Origin: Proteobacteria bacterium UBA981
GTDB lineage: Bacteria > Pseudomonadota > Gammaproteobacteria > Ga0077536
DNA: 64,000 nt
NCBI GenBank assembly: GCA_002292285.1
Contig: DBBP01000008.1
Location: 571,876-635,875 of the forward strand
Direction of reading: 5' to 3'
Position 1 is the stretch's first letter. The number at the start of each line of letters is the position of its first letter. Shown here one piece after another: positions 8,381-17,200 of the stretch. The translations under genes and the position numbers were made by a program. Below the pieces are notes generated by a model. The model saw only the letters and a program-made list of their open reading frames with translations. It was not told the origin of the DNA and made no database searches.

Positions 8381-9559
8381 ATGGCCACAGTAAGTGAATT
8401 AGCGATTGCAGCAAACGTCGATACAACTGGCGCAGTGGATTGCGACGGGCACGTGCTCGAACCGATCGATGCGCTGAAAGACTATCTGGAAGACGCCTAT
8501 AAAGACCGCGCCATCAAGATTCATATCGGCGACGATGGCCTGGAATATTTCGTCTGGGACAATCAGATTTCAAAACTGAGTGGCGGCGGCTTTGGCGGCA
8601 TACTCGGGGCGATGGGCGATCCGGACATCGTGCCTTCGCCCGAGCGGACGTATGCCCGCGGTTGCCCACTCGCCTCATACGACGCCGCGGCGCGGGTTGA
8701 GCGTCTGGATAGCGAAGGTTTATCAAAAGCGATTCTTTACCCGACGCTGGGGCTGCTATGGGAAGCAGAACTGGAAGACCCGGAAATCTCGACTGCCTAC
8801 TGTCGCGCGTATAACCGTTGGATTGTCGACATGTGCAAAGACGCGCCGAAACGGCTGTATCCGATCGCACACATTTCGCTCAGTGACGTCGGCCTCGCAG
8901 TCGCGGAGCTAGAACGTGCAGTCAAGGCGGGTTGCGTCGGCGCGATGATCGCACCCTATACGTGGACCGCCAAAGCGCACGGCCATCCCTACTATGATCC
9001 GTTCTGGGCCAAAGCACAGGAGCTCGATGTCCCTGTCGGCCTCCACCCGTCGTTTGAACCGACCAAATTTTCGCAACACCAGCGCTTTGACGAGTTACGT
9101 CAAAACGAACCCGTCGACTTCAATTTCTATTTCGATGTGCTGGTCGTGCAGTCCATGCAGCAGGCGTTCGTCTCGATGTTTAACTACGGCGTGTTCGAAA
9201 AATTCCCGCGCCTGAAGCTGGTTGTACTCGAATCCCAGGCGGGCTGGATTGGTTATCTTCTCGATCGCATGGACGCGGTGTGGGATGGACCGCTGAAGGC
9301 GACGACGGCGTTAAAGCACAAACCGAGCTTCTACTTCGACCGCAACTGCTGGATATCAGCCGATCCGGATGAACGCGCGCTGGCCCACATTATCGAACAC
9401 GTCGGCGTCGAGAAATTCTTTTGGGCGAGTGACTTCCCGCACCCGGATCATACCGACGAATACATCGACTCACTAAAATGCCTGCTCGCACCCTTGTCGC
9501 GCGAAACACAACAGTGCGTGATGACGACGAATGTCGGCAAGGTCTACAAGCTCGATTGA
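8381..9559 (+). CDS. Amidohydrolase family 2 metal-dependent hydrolase
   Basis: 392-residue TIM-barrel amidohydrolase of the ACMSD/gamma-resorcylate decarboxylase-like group (amidohydro-rel). Seen: metal-site segment CDGHVLEP near the N-terminus, GLHPSFEPT in the middle and the C-terminal WASDFPHPDHTDEY. The frame is open upstream to 8129, but ATG 8381 is preferred because it follows GGGGAG and starts directly before the barrel. Members hydrolyse C-N/C-O bonds or decarboxylate; the substrate here is unknown. It is one of two such enzymes in the window (the other starts at 30916). Confidence 0.85.
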   Translation: MATVSELAIAANVDTTGAVDCDGHVLEPIDALKDYLEDAYKDRAIKIHIGDDGLEYFVWDNQISKLSGGGFGGILGAMGDPDIVPSPERTYARGCPLASYDAAARVERLDSEGLSKAILYPTLGLLWEAELEDPEISTAYCRAYNRWIVDMCKDAPKRLYPIAHISLSDVGLAVAELERAVKAGCVGAMIAPYTWTAKAHGHPYYDPFWAKAQELDVPVGLHPSFEPTKFSQHQRFDELRQNEPVDFNFYFDVLVVQSMQQAFVSMFNYGVFEKFPRLKLVVLESQAGWIGYLLDRMDAVWDGPLKATTALKHKPSFYFDRNCWISADPDERALAHIIEHVGVEKFFWASDFPHPDHTDEYIDSLKCLLAPLSRETQQCVMTTNVGKVYKLD

Positions 9560-9637
9560 TCTCGCAGGTCTGAAGTTCGATGCTGCCGAAATGTAGCTGA
9601 GGACACGGGGCGACCAAGACGCCCACACTGGGGCAGA

Positions 9638-10741
9638 CTAAAACGATTGGACGGGACTGAGTGGATATAGCAGTTCCGCTTCCGCTGCTTCGCGCGGCCA
9701 GACAATGCGGCGCATGCCGTGCTGCCATTGAGTGACGAGCATGTGATGACCGGTCTGGAGTCCACTCGACGGTTCGATGGCGAATTCTCCGTATAGGGTC
9801 GTGCAGCGCAGCCGTTCGGCCGCTGCACGCACTGCGCCTTGCGCGAACGTGCCGGCGCGTTCGACCGCACGAAGGGCGACCAAGCCGCCGACGTAGCCCT
9901 GCGCAGCCGGATAGTCGGGTGCGTCGCCATAGCGTTGCCGATAGGCATCCGCGAACGCCCGCGCGTCGGGTCCGCAATCCACCTTGTAGCGCGCCTCGGC
10001 CTGCCATTGACTCGGACCGAGAAATCCTTGCGCCAAGGGACCCATTTGCGCACCGAAATGATCAATGCCCGCAACCACCAGCGTCATTGCGCGGCAGCCG
10101 ACTCCGCGTGCGCAAAGCGCCCTCGCCAGCGCAATATCATCCTCAATCCGCCCGACACCGAAAATCCAGTCGGGCGGTGCAGCGAGCAACGGCGCAAGTT
10201 GGGCGCGAAAGTCCCGCATTCCGGTCGGGTAGCGCACTTGTTCCGGTTGCTCGATACCCGCGCCATCCAGCCATGCAGCAGTGCCGTCTGCAACGGCCGC
10301 AGCGAAGCCCGTCTCCGCACTGAATAACGCGACACGATGATTACCCGGATCGCGCGCATGGAGTGCGTCGAGTACACCGTGCATGTAGGTCGATGCCGGA
10401 CTGAGCAAGCCAACCTGCCAGCGCAGTCCGCGCGCAAAAATGTAATCTGCCGACCCACTGTGGTTCCACAACACGTGCTTGTAGTGCTCGGCCGTGTGTG
10501 CCGCAGCGAGCGTTAAACCGCTGCCATACGGGCCCAGCAAGACATCGACCCTGTGCTGGGTAATCAAGCCCGCGACCTTCTCACGCACTCGCGAGATACT
10601 GCTGCCATCATCTTCAACGATGAGTTCGAGCGTGTGCCGATTTCCGTCAAGGAGGAAGCCGCCCGTGCGGTTGAGATCTTCGACAAACAAACGCACGCCG
10701 GCCAACACTTGCTTGCCAAGCAGCGCGTAGCGCCCGCTCAA
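9638..10741 (-). CDS. Type I periplasmic-binding-fold protein (branched-chain amino-acid/amide binding-like)
   Basis: At least 367 residues of a Leu/Ile/Val-binding-protein fold (Peripla_BP_6): SGRYALLGKQVLAGVRLF at the N-terminus, LLGPYGSG in the first lobe, then FGVGRIEDD and YPAAQGYVGGL. The first in-frame start codon, TTG at 10741, cuts the family's first strand; the frame stays open upstream and encodes VRIGIAV just before it. No ATG or GTG exists there, only poor CTG codons, so the true N-terminus is unresolved. No signal peptide is seen. It is divergent from the FIST gene and no permease or ATPase is nearby. It could be a sensor rather than a transport component. Confidence 0.68.
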   Translation of the reverse strand: MSGRYALLGKQVLAGVRLFVEDLNRTGGFLLDGNRHTLELIVEDDGSSISRVREKVAGLITQHRVDVLLGPYGSGLTLAAAHTAEHYKHVLWNHSGSADYIFARGLRWQVGLLSPASTYMHGVLDALHARDPGNHRVALFSAETGFAAAVADGTAAWLDGAGIEQPEQVRYPTGMRDFRAQLAPLLAAPPDWIFGVGRIEDDIALARALCARGVGCRAMTLVVAGIDHFGAQMGPLAQGFLGPSQWQAEARYKVDCGPDARAFADAYRQRYGDAPDYPAAQGYVGGLVALRAVERAGTFAQGAVRAAAERLRCTTLYGEFAIEPSSGLQTGHHMLVTQWQHGMRRIVWPREAAEAELLYPLSPVQSF

Positions 10742-10873
10742 AGAGACCGCGATGCCGATCCGAACCGCGCTGGCTGCACTAACACGACCGGTTACGATTG
10801 TTGCGCACTCCAGCTGGACAAACGGCCGGCTCAGCTCAGGCCAGTGGGATTGAAATAGGTATACTGTGCGGAC

Positions 10874-12067
10874 ATGAAATGGACCTCCGCGCTCAGCCGA
10901 AATACCGACCTTGCCGCCGCAATCGAAGCTGTCGCGAGCGTGGTGCTGGCTGAATTAGGCGGTGCGCCGGACCTCGTATTCGTGTTCGCATCTGAACACT
11001 ATCGAAGCGATTTTGCACGATTACCCGGCGAACTCCGCGCCCGACTCGGTGCGGTTTGCCTGGTCGGCTGCTCAGCCAGTGGTGTGATTTGCAATGGCAA
11101 CGAGGTCGAACAAGAGCCGGGCTTGAGCATTACTGCTGCAGTGCTGCCGGATGTCCGTATCGATTGTTGGCATCTCGAAGCTAATGAGCTGCGCCCAGGC
11201 AGTCCACATAGCCAATACTGTAGTGAGTTGGCGCTTGGGGAACACGGTAGTCCGGAACAATTTCTGGTCCTCGCCGATCCTTTCAGCTTCCCGACTGAAC
11301 AACTTTTACGCTCTCTTGAAGGCGCGTTTACCACCAGTGTCATCGCTGGCGGGCTGGCCAGTGGCGGACAGAACGCCGGCGAGATTGTGCTATTCCTTAA
11401 CGACGCCATGCATGCCAGTGGTGCGCTGGTGATAGGACTGGCAGGCAATATCGAGATGCTGACCGCAGTCGCGCAAGGTTGTCGCCCGATCGGCGAACCG
11501 ATGTTCGTGTCGGCCTGTGAGGGCAATAAGTTGTCGGCACTGGACGGTCGCGCGACGACAGAGATTCTGCAGGCCCTGTTTGAGGACGCAGACAACGAGG
11601 AGCAACAGCTTATGCAGCACTCGCTGTTCCTCGGCCTCACCATGCAGTCTGGCAACAGCCATTATCAGCAAGGCGACTTTTTGATACGCAACATTGCTGG
11701 CGGCGATGCCGACCGGCGGGCCTTATGGATAGCCGCCGACTTGCGCGAAAACCAGGTTGTGCAGTTCCATGTTCGTGACGCGCAAACCTCCTCTGAAGAT
11801 CTCACCCGCGGCCTCACGCGTTTGCATGGCGAACTGGGCTCGGACAACGCCGAAGGCTGTCTGCTATTTTCCTGTACCGGACGGGGACGCGGTTTATACG
11901 GGCGGCCTAATCACGACGTGTCCGCGTTTATTGATGAGCTCGGGCCGATACCGCTCGGCGGTTTCTTCTGCAATGGCGAGATTGGCCCGGTCAGCGGACA
12001 GACATTTATACATGGCTACACAAGCGCGTTCGCGATATTCCGCCCGCGGCGCGTGGATGCTCAATAA
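10874..12067 (+). CDS. FIST-domain sensory protein
   Basis: 397 residues spanning FIST_N and FIST_C domains. Seen: LVGCSASGVICNG and VIAGGLASGG in the N-terminal half, and the C-terminal GGFFCNGEIGPVSGQTFIHGYTS, characteristic of FIST_C. FIST domains are thought to bind small ligands, possibly amino acids, in signal transduction; no output domain is attached. TATACT lies 10 bp before the ATG and no clear ribosome site is present, so the transcript may be leaderless. It faces the binding-protein gene head to head, suggesting a shared ligand. Confidence 0.85.
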   Translation: MKWTSALSRNTDLAAAIEAVASVVLAELGGAPDLVFVFASEHYRSDFARLPGELRARLGAVCLVGCSASGVICNGNEVEQEPGLSITAAVLPDVRIDCWHLEANELRPGSPHSQYCSELALGEHGSPEQFLVLADPFSFPTEQLLRSLEGAFTTSVIAGGLASGGQNAGEIVLFLNDAMHASGALVIGLAGNIEMLTAVAQGCRPIGEPMFVSACEGNKLSALDGRATTEILQALFEDADNEEQQLMQHSLFLGLTMQSGNSHYQQGDFLIRNIAGGDADRRALWIAADLRENQVVQFHVRDAQTSSEDLTRGLTRLHGELGSDNAEGCLLFSCTGRGRGLYGRPNHDVSAFIDELGPIPLGGFFCNGEIGPVSGQTFIHGYTSAFAIFRPRRVDAQ

Positions 12068-12135
12068 GACCGGCAAGCCTGCCAACACCGCTCGCCAGGT
12101 TTCTCGACAGAATTTTATTTCGGAGTCAGACACGC

Positions 12136-13047
12136 ATGTCGAAAATCGGATTCATTGGTACGGGCACCATCGGCGCGCCGATGGCCCTGAAAATTATCGA
12201 AAACAAACATCCCCTCACTGTTTTCGATCTGAACACAGAGGCCACCCGCCCGCACGCCGAACAGGGCGCGACGGTGGCACAGTCAGTGGCGGAAATAGCA
12301 CGCAGTTGCGATACGGTTTTTCTCTCGCTACCCGGCCCGGCCCAGATTGAAACCGTGCTGGAAGGTGAACAGGGCTTGCTCGCGCACGCTGATGCACTGA
12401 AGACGGTCATCGACCTGTCGACCAACTCTGTGGCATTGAATCGCCACCTTGCAGTGCGCGCGGCAAACAGCGACATCGCCTATCTCGATGCCCCGGTTTC
12501 TGGCGGCAAAGTAGCCGCCGAGGCGGGTACACTAGCCGTGATGGTCGGCGGCGATGAGACTGCCTTCAACGCGGTACGACCATTAATCGAATGCTTTGGG
12601 GAAAATATTTTCTATCTCGGCGAAGCCGGCGCGGGGACGCTCGCAAAGCTGGTTAACAACCAGATTTTTCTGTGCGCCAGCGTATTGATCCAGGAAGGGT
12701 TTGTGATGGGCGCGAAAGCCGGCATGGACCCCACTACGCTCATGGACGTGCTGAAAGTAAGCTCAGCCGGGCCATTCATGGCGCGCGCGCCGCTGGTCCT
12801 GTCGCGCAAATTCGATCTCGACATTTTTGCGCTTTCGATAGCTGCAAAGGATGTTGGCCTGGCGGTTGAATCTGCCCACACACTGGGCGCAGCAATGCCG
12901 ATGACCGAGGCGGCCCACGGCGTCTACCAGCAAGCTCTTGACAAAGAATTGGGGAGCGCCGATTTCTTTGCCACCGTCAAAGTCCTCGAGGCAGCCGCCG
13001 GTGTCGAGTTGCCGGCATTGCAGAAGCCCAAAGCGCGCTCGACATGA
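12136..13047 (+). CDS. 3-hydroxyisobutyrate dehydrogenase-like NAD(P) oxidoreductase
   Basis: 303-residue beta-hydroxyacid dehydrogenase. Rossmann motif GTGTIG at residues 8-13, substrate motif DAPVSGGKVAAEAGTLA at ~118-134, and catalytic Lys171 in KLVNNQ with Asn175. The family oxidises 3-hydroxyisobutyrate, tartronate semialdehyde and similar acids, or reduces imines. Start follows GGAG by 10 bases. Its TGA overlaps the P450 ATG (ATGA), so the two are translationally coupled and probably act on one pathway. Confidence 0.87.
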   Translation: MSKIGFIGTGTIGAPMALKIIENKHPLTVFDLNTEATRPHAEQGATVAQSVAEIARSCDTVFLSLPGPAQIETVLEGEQGLLAHADALKTVIDLSTNSVALNRHLAVRAANSDIAYLDAPVSGGKVAAEAGTLAVMVGGDETAFNAVRPLIECFGENIFYLGEAGAGTLAKLVNNQIFLCASVLIQEGFVMGAKAGMDPTTLMDVLKVSSAGPFMARAPLVLSRKFDLDIFALSIAAKDVGLAVESAHTLGAAMPMTEAAHGVYQQALDKELGSADFFATVKVLEAAAGVELPALQKPKARST

Positions 13048-14258
13048 CCGGCCCTTATGTCGACCTGTCGGACTCGCTGAATTTCGTCAACGGATACCCC
13101 CACGAGTTCTTCACATGGCTGCGTGAGCATGAGCCGGTTTACTGGCACGAGCCCACCGCTGCCACGCCAGACGGTGAAGGGTTCTGGGTTGTAAGCCGCT
13201 ATGACGATGTCAACGCCGTCATCATGAACCCGAAAACCTATTCATCGGACAAGGCCGGCGAACGCACCGGTGGCGGTACCGCAATTAAAGATGAAGTCAG
13301 CGCGGGTCGCGTTCTGAATCAAACCGACGATCCTTATCATCGTCGCCTGCGCGATCTCGTCAATAAGGGGTTTACGGTTAAAGCCATCAACGCCCTGGAA
13401 GAAGAGCTCAGTCGGCGCACCGCGCGCCTTGTGGAAGATCTCAAGGCCGGCGAACCCTTCAATTTCGCCGAGCGCGTGTCCCGCGAAATTCCGACGCAGG
13501 CAATTTGCATTGTGCTTGGCGTACCGGAGTCCGATCGCATGATGTTGTGCGAATGGGTCGAAGCCGGCATCGAGAAACCATCCGGGTCCGTGATTTCACT
13601 CGATTACGTAAAAAAAATCCGCAGCTACGCGCAGACCTTGATCGACGACAAGCGCGCGCATCGTGGTGACGATATTTTTTCAACCATTGTGCACGCTGAA
13701 TTCGAGGCCGACGGTTCCAGCCTCAATGACTACGAACTGCGTTCGTTTTTCTCGCTGCTGTTTCCTGCTGGTGCCGAAACGACGACTCGCTCAATCAGCG
13801 GCGGCCTGCTGGCGTTTCTCGAACATCCCGAACAATGGCAACGCCTGCAGGCCGACCCCACTCTGATTAAGACCGCAGTAGAGGAAATCGTGCGTTGGAC
13901 CACACCCTCAGTCTACAAGCGACGTACTGCGACGACGGATACCGTGCTTAGTGGCCGAAATATTCGCGCCGGCGACAAAGTCACGTTCTGGGAGATGTCG
14001 GCGAACCGCGATGACGCTATTTTCGAACGCCCTTTCGAGTTTGATATCACGCGTTCACCGAATCGGCATATCGGTTTTGGTGCGGGTGTGCACTTCTGTC
14101 TGGGTGCGGCGCTGGCGCGCCTCGAATTGTCGATTGTGTTTGCCACGCTCGCACGCAGCGGCCTTGCGCTCGAATTGGCCGGCGAGCCTGAGTGGGTGCC
14201 AAACAATCGGCTGGTCGGTTTAAAGAATCTACCTGTCCGGGTCGCAGCGAAAGCGTGA
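13044..14258 (+). CDS. Cytochrome P450
   Basis: 404-residue soluble bacterial P450. Seen: oxygen-activating I-helix AGAETTT (242-248), K-helix ExxR at Glu281-Arg284, and heme loop FGAGVHFCLG with the ligand Cys352. The block ending FWEMSANRDDAIF resembles bacterial P450s that hydroxylate steroid side chains or branched/terpenoid chains (CYP125/124-like); that assignment is tentative. The ATGA overlap couples it to the upstream dehydrogenase. No ferredoxin or ferredoxin reductase is adjacent, so redox partners must come from elsewhere. Confidence 0.92.
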   Translation: MTGPYVDLSDSLNFVNGYPHEFFTWLREHEPVYWHEPTAATPDGEGFWVVSRYDDVNAVIMNPKTYSSDKAGERTGGGTAIKDEVSAGRVLNQTDDPYHRRLRDLVNKGFTVKAINALEEELSRRTARLVEDLKAGEPFNFAERVSREIPTQAICIVLGVPESDRMMLCEWVEAGIEKPSGSVISLDYVKKIRSYAQTLIDDKRAHRGDDIFSTIVHAEFEADGSSLNDYELRSFFSLLFPAGAETTTRSISGGLLAFLEHPEQWQRLQADPTLIKTAVEEIVRWTTPSVYKRRTATTDTVLSGRNIRAGDKVTFWEMSANRDDAIFERPFEFDITRSPNRHIGFGAGVHFCLGAALARLELSIVFATLARSGLALELAGEPEWVPNNRLVGLKNLPVRVAAKA

Positions 14259-14286
14259 CCTGGCATCAACGGCAGCGAGAGAAAAC

Positions 14287-15132
14287 ATGTCCAAAACCGC
14301 AAACGCAGTAACCGAAGAACAACGCTATTGGAACGAGGAAGGCGGCCAGCGCTGGGTCGAACACATCGATCGCATAGAGCCAATGCTGGAGCGCTTCAGC
14401 GTACATCTGACCGCAGCCATTGATGCGCACGCCGGCGAGCGAATTCTGGATATCGGTTGCGGCGGTGGGCCAACGAGCGCGACTTACGCTCACCTCGTCG
14501 GTGCTGATGGCTATGTGCTGGGCGCCGATATCTCCGAGGTAATTCTGGCGCTCGCGCGCTCGCGCTACGCGGCTCTGAAACAACTCCATTTCGAAACCGT
14601 CGACGCCGCGCAGCACGACTTTGCGCCAGCCAGTTTCGATGTCGTGACATCACGTTATGGCGTCATGTTTTTCCCGGAGCCGGTGGTGGCGTTTACTAAT
14701 CTGCGCCGGGCCCTTAAGGCCAGCGGTCGCTTACGCCTGCTGGTGTGGCGCCCACTCGACGACAATCCGTGGATGGCTTTGCCTGCCCGCGCAGCGTTTG
14801 AGATTATCCCTGCGCCGGCCAAGCCGCTACCCGGCACACCAGGCCCGTTTTCGCTATCAAAGCCCGAGCACGTTCGTTCGATACTGGCCGAAGCCGGATT
14901 CGCGGATATTGAGATATCCCCGGTTGACGAACCTATCGACCTGGGTAGCGTCGACAATGCCCTGGACTGGCTAAGCAAGATGGGGCCTGCTGCGCGCCCA
15001 CTCAGCGAAGCGGCCCCAGACTTGCGAGAAGAAGCGCAGGCGGCAATGCGTCGCGTTTTGGTCGAGCATGCTGGCGGGGACGGGGTGAGATTTAGCGGGG
15101 CTGCGTGGCTGCTTAGCGCAAACCCCGCTTAA
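14287..15132 (+). CDS. SAM-dependent class I methyltransferase
   Basis: 281-residue methyltransferase with motif I ILDIGCGGGPTS at ~54-65, the acidic strand-2 region GADISEVILALA, and the post-motif SRYGVMFFPEPV. Fold type is UbiE/methyltransferase_11-like; substrate unknown. It begins 28 bp after the P450 stop, with a GAGAG-type ribosome site, so it probably belongs to the same transcript. It could O- or C-methylate a product of the P450, an inference from position only. Confidence 0.85.
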   Translation: MSKTANAVTEEQRYWNEEGGQRWVEHIDRIEPMLERFSVHLTAAIDAHAGERILDIGCGGGPTSATYAHLVGADGYVLGADISEVILALARSRYAALKQLHFETVDAAQHDFAPASFDVVTSRYGVMFFPEPVVAFTNLRRALKASGRLRLLVWRPLDDNPWMALPARAAFEIIPAPAKPLPGTPGPFSLSKPEHVRSILAEAGFADIEISPVDEPIDLGSVDNALDWLSKMGPAARPLSEAAPDLREEAQAAMRRVLVEHAGGDGVRFSGAAWLLSANPA

Positions 15133-15147
15133 GCAAGCTGCGCTGGC

Positions 15148-15168
15148 GCTGTGCATCCTTTGCACAGC
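15148..15168 (+). terminator. Hairpin after methyltransferase gene
   Basis: Stem GCTGTGCA / TGCACAGC with a 5-base loop, 16 bp past the stop codon. No T-tract follows, so it is a possible but not classical terminator. Confidence 0.4.
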
Positions 15169-15338
15169 GGTTACGACCTCGGGCCGAGAGGAATTTTCGA
15201 TAGCAGCGCCAGTCGCAACTAGCACTCGGCCGTCTCGGTGGCGAGCCGCGCAGTTGGTGCGTCGAAAACTGATTTCACCTTGGCCGCAGGCTATGCTCTG
15301 TTGGAGGTACCAACCATCGCCTCAGCGGACACGAATCA

Positions 15339-16556
15339 ATGACCAACGTCATCAACAGCCAATGCTGCATCGCCGGAGGCGGTCCAGCTGGCATGATGCT
15401 CGGTCTGTTACTGGCCCGGGCTGGCATCAGAACCACGGTCCTGGAAAAACACAGCGACTTCCTGCGCGACTTTCGCGGCGACACAATCCATCCGTCGACC
15501 CTGGAACTTATACACGAACTGGGCTTGCTGGGCGCTTTCCTGGACTTACCCCATCATCGCGCGAAGTACATCGGCGCGCAGTTCGGGGAACGCCATTTAC
15601 GTCTCGCGGATTTCACATCGCTGCCGGTCCAATGCGGCTTCGTCGCATTCATGCCGCAGTGGGACTTTCTCGATTTCCTCGCGGTCCAGGGGCGTAACTA
15701 CCCGGGCTTTGACCTGCGTATGCAGGCCGAGGTAACGCAGACAATCGAACAGAACGGCGTCGTGCAAGGCGTGCGCGCCAAAACAGCAGCGGGCGAACTC
15801 GAGGTGCGCGCTGACCTGGTTGTTGCCGCCGACGGACGAGCATCGACCGTGCGCTCGTGTAGCGGTCTCAAGGTCGATGTATTGGGCGCGCCAATGGATG
15901 TGCTGTGGTTCAGTTTACCGTTGGAAAGCGGCGACCCGGATGAGTCGAGCGGTCATTTCGACGCTGGTGGCATCCTCATCACCATCCGTCGCCGCGAGCA
16001 TTGGCAATGTGGCTTTGTCATCACTAAAGGAACCGCTGATGCGCTGCGTGAGCAAGGCATCGAGGCGCTGCGCGAAAAAATCGTTGAGCTTGCACCGCTG
16101 TTCAAGCCGCGCATCGACACCCTGCGCACCTGGGACGATGTAAAACTGCTCACCGTCGCCGTTGATCGGCTGAGTCAGTGGCACAGGCCCGGTTTGCTAT
16201 TAATCGGTGATGCCGCCCACGCGATGTCGCCGATCGGTGGAGTGGGCGTCAACCTCGCTATTCAAGATGCCGTTGCGAGCGCGAATTTGCTGTGGGAACC
16301 GTTACGCGATGGGACAATGACCGAAGCTGTACTTGCGGCCGTGCAACGCCGTCGCGCCTGGCCGACTCGCGTCACCCAGGGTCTCCAGCTCCAAGTGCAG
16401 AACCGCTTTATCAAAACCGTTCTTGCCGGCAGTGGGCAGCTCGCGCCACCACTCCCGCTGCGGATTATCTCGCGCGTACCGATGCTGCAACGTCTGCCCG
16501 CCAGATTGATTGGCCTGGGCGTCCGGCCGGAGCATATTCGCAGTCCACAGACATGA
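15339..16556 (+). CDS. FAD-dependent aromatic-ring-type monooxygenase (PHBH/UbiH superfamily)
   Basis: 405-residue flavin hydroxylase with GGGPAGMMLGLLLARAG at the N-terminus, the DG motif in VVAADGRASTVRS, and LIGDAAHAMSPIGGVGVNLAIQD for FAD ribityl binding. The GVGVNLAIQDA region is typical of p-hydroxybenzoate hydroxylase/UbiH relatives. Start ATG has only a weak ribosome site. It stands alone on its strand between the methyltransferase and a small membrane protein. Likely NAD(P)H- and oxygen-dependent hydroxylation; substrate unknown. Confidence 0.85.
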   Translation: MTNVINSQCCIAGGGPAGMMLGLLLARAGIRTTVLEKHSDFLRDFRGDTIHPSTLELIHELGLLGAFLDLPHHRAKYIGAQFGERHLRLADFTSLPVQCGFVAFMPQWDFLDFLAVQGRNYPGFDLRMQAEVTQTIEQNGVVQGVRAKTAAGELEVRADLVVAADGRASTVRSCSGLKVDVLGAPMDVLWFSLPLESGDPDESSGHFDAGGILITIRRREHWQCGFVITKGTADALREQGIEALREKIVELAPLFKPRIDTLRTWDDVKLLTVAVDRLSQWHRPGLLLIGDAAHAMSPIGGVGVNLAIQDAVASANLLWEPLRDGTMTEAVLAAVQRRRAWPTRVTQGLQLQVQNRFIKTVLAGSGQLAPPLPLRIISRVPMLQRLPARLIGLGVRPEHIRSPQT

Positions 16557-16662
16557 AACAGGCCAGGTCAGTCCGGCGTTTCAGGATACTGCCGGTAGGG
16601 GAAGAGCCAGTGAGTGACACCCTGAAAGCAGCCACCGGCGTTTCACGTTCGCGGACCAGTCG

Positions 16663-17160
16663 ATGAATCTTTGCCCGAGACTCGCACACCCGAAGCGCCT
16701 CTGGGCAAGTTTCGGAGCGATGATCGTTTGTCTGTGCGTCATCCAATTCCTGGTGTTCCGATTCGATCTGATCTTACTCGACATGCTGAGCGATCCTGCG
16801 CAAGTGAAATCCGCCATCCTGAGTATGTCCGTGCAACAGCTGCGCATTCACATCGGGATAACAGCGACCCTCGATGTTGCGCTGCCGCTCGCCTATGGTT
16901 GTTTTTTCGTCGGCGTGGCCTACAGATTCTTCCCGGGACGGGCGGGATTTTTATCGCTGCCTGCCGTTTTTTGTGTGCCCGTAGACCTGTTCGAGGGCAT
17001 CGTGCAGCTTCTCGTTATGCTCAATGCGGTCGACTGGACTTCACTAAAAGCGGTGTTAACACCATTGAAGCTACTACTTATCGGGATCAGCACATTAATC
17101 ACTGTCGCGGGCCTGATGCGCGGATTGGTACACAAGCTGCGCGGCATCCCGCAGGACTAG
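16663..17160 (+). CDS. Hypothetical four-helix membrane protein
   Basis: 165 residues, not recognised. Four hydrophobic stretches read as transmembrane helices: residues ~14-38 (IVCLCVIQFLVF core), ~64-88, ~93-118 (FCVPVDLFEGIVQLLVML) and ~126-150. Acidic and polar residues within the third helix (VDLFEG) are unusual and could be functional. No signal peptide. Start codon not strongly supported by a ribosome site. It lies 106 bp after the flavin monooxygenase and may be co-transcribed. Confidence 0.6.
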   Translation: MNLCPRLAHPKRLWASFGAMIVCLCVIQFLVFRFDLILLDMLSDPAQVKSAILSMSVQQLRIHIGITATLDVALPLAYGCFFVGVAYRFFPGRAGFLSLPAVFCVPVDLFEGIVQLLVMLNAVDWTSLKAVLTPLKLLLIGISTLITVAGLMRGLVHKLRGIPQD

Positions 17161-17161
17161 T

Positions 17162-17193
17162 GCGGGCGAACACACGACGGCGCCCCCGCCCGC
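17162..17193. terminator. Weak hairpin between convergent genes
   Basis: GCGGGCG and CGCCCGC, 18 bases apart, in the 40-bp gap between the membrane-protein gene and the BVMO gene that converge here. Only partly terminator-like. Confidence 0.35.
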
Positions 17194-17200
17194 GCTTTGT

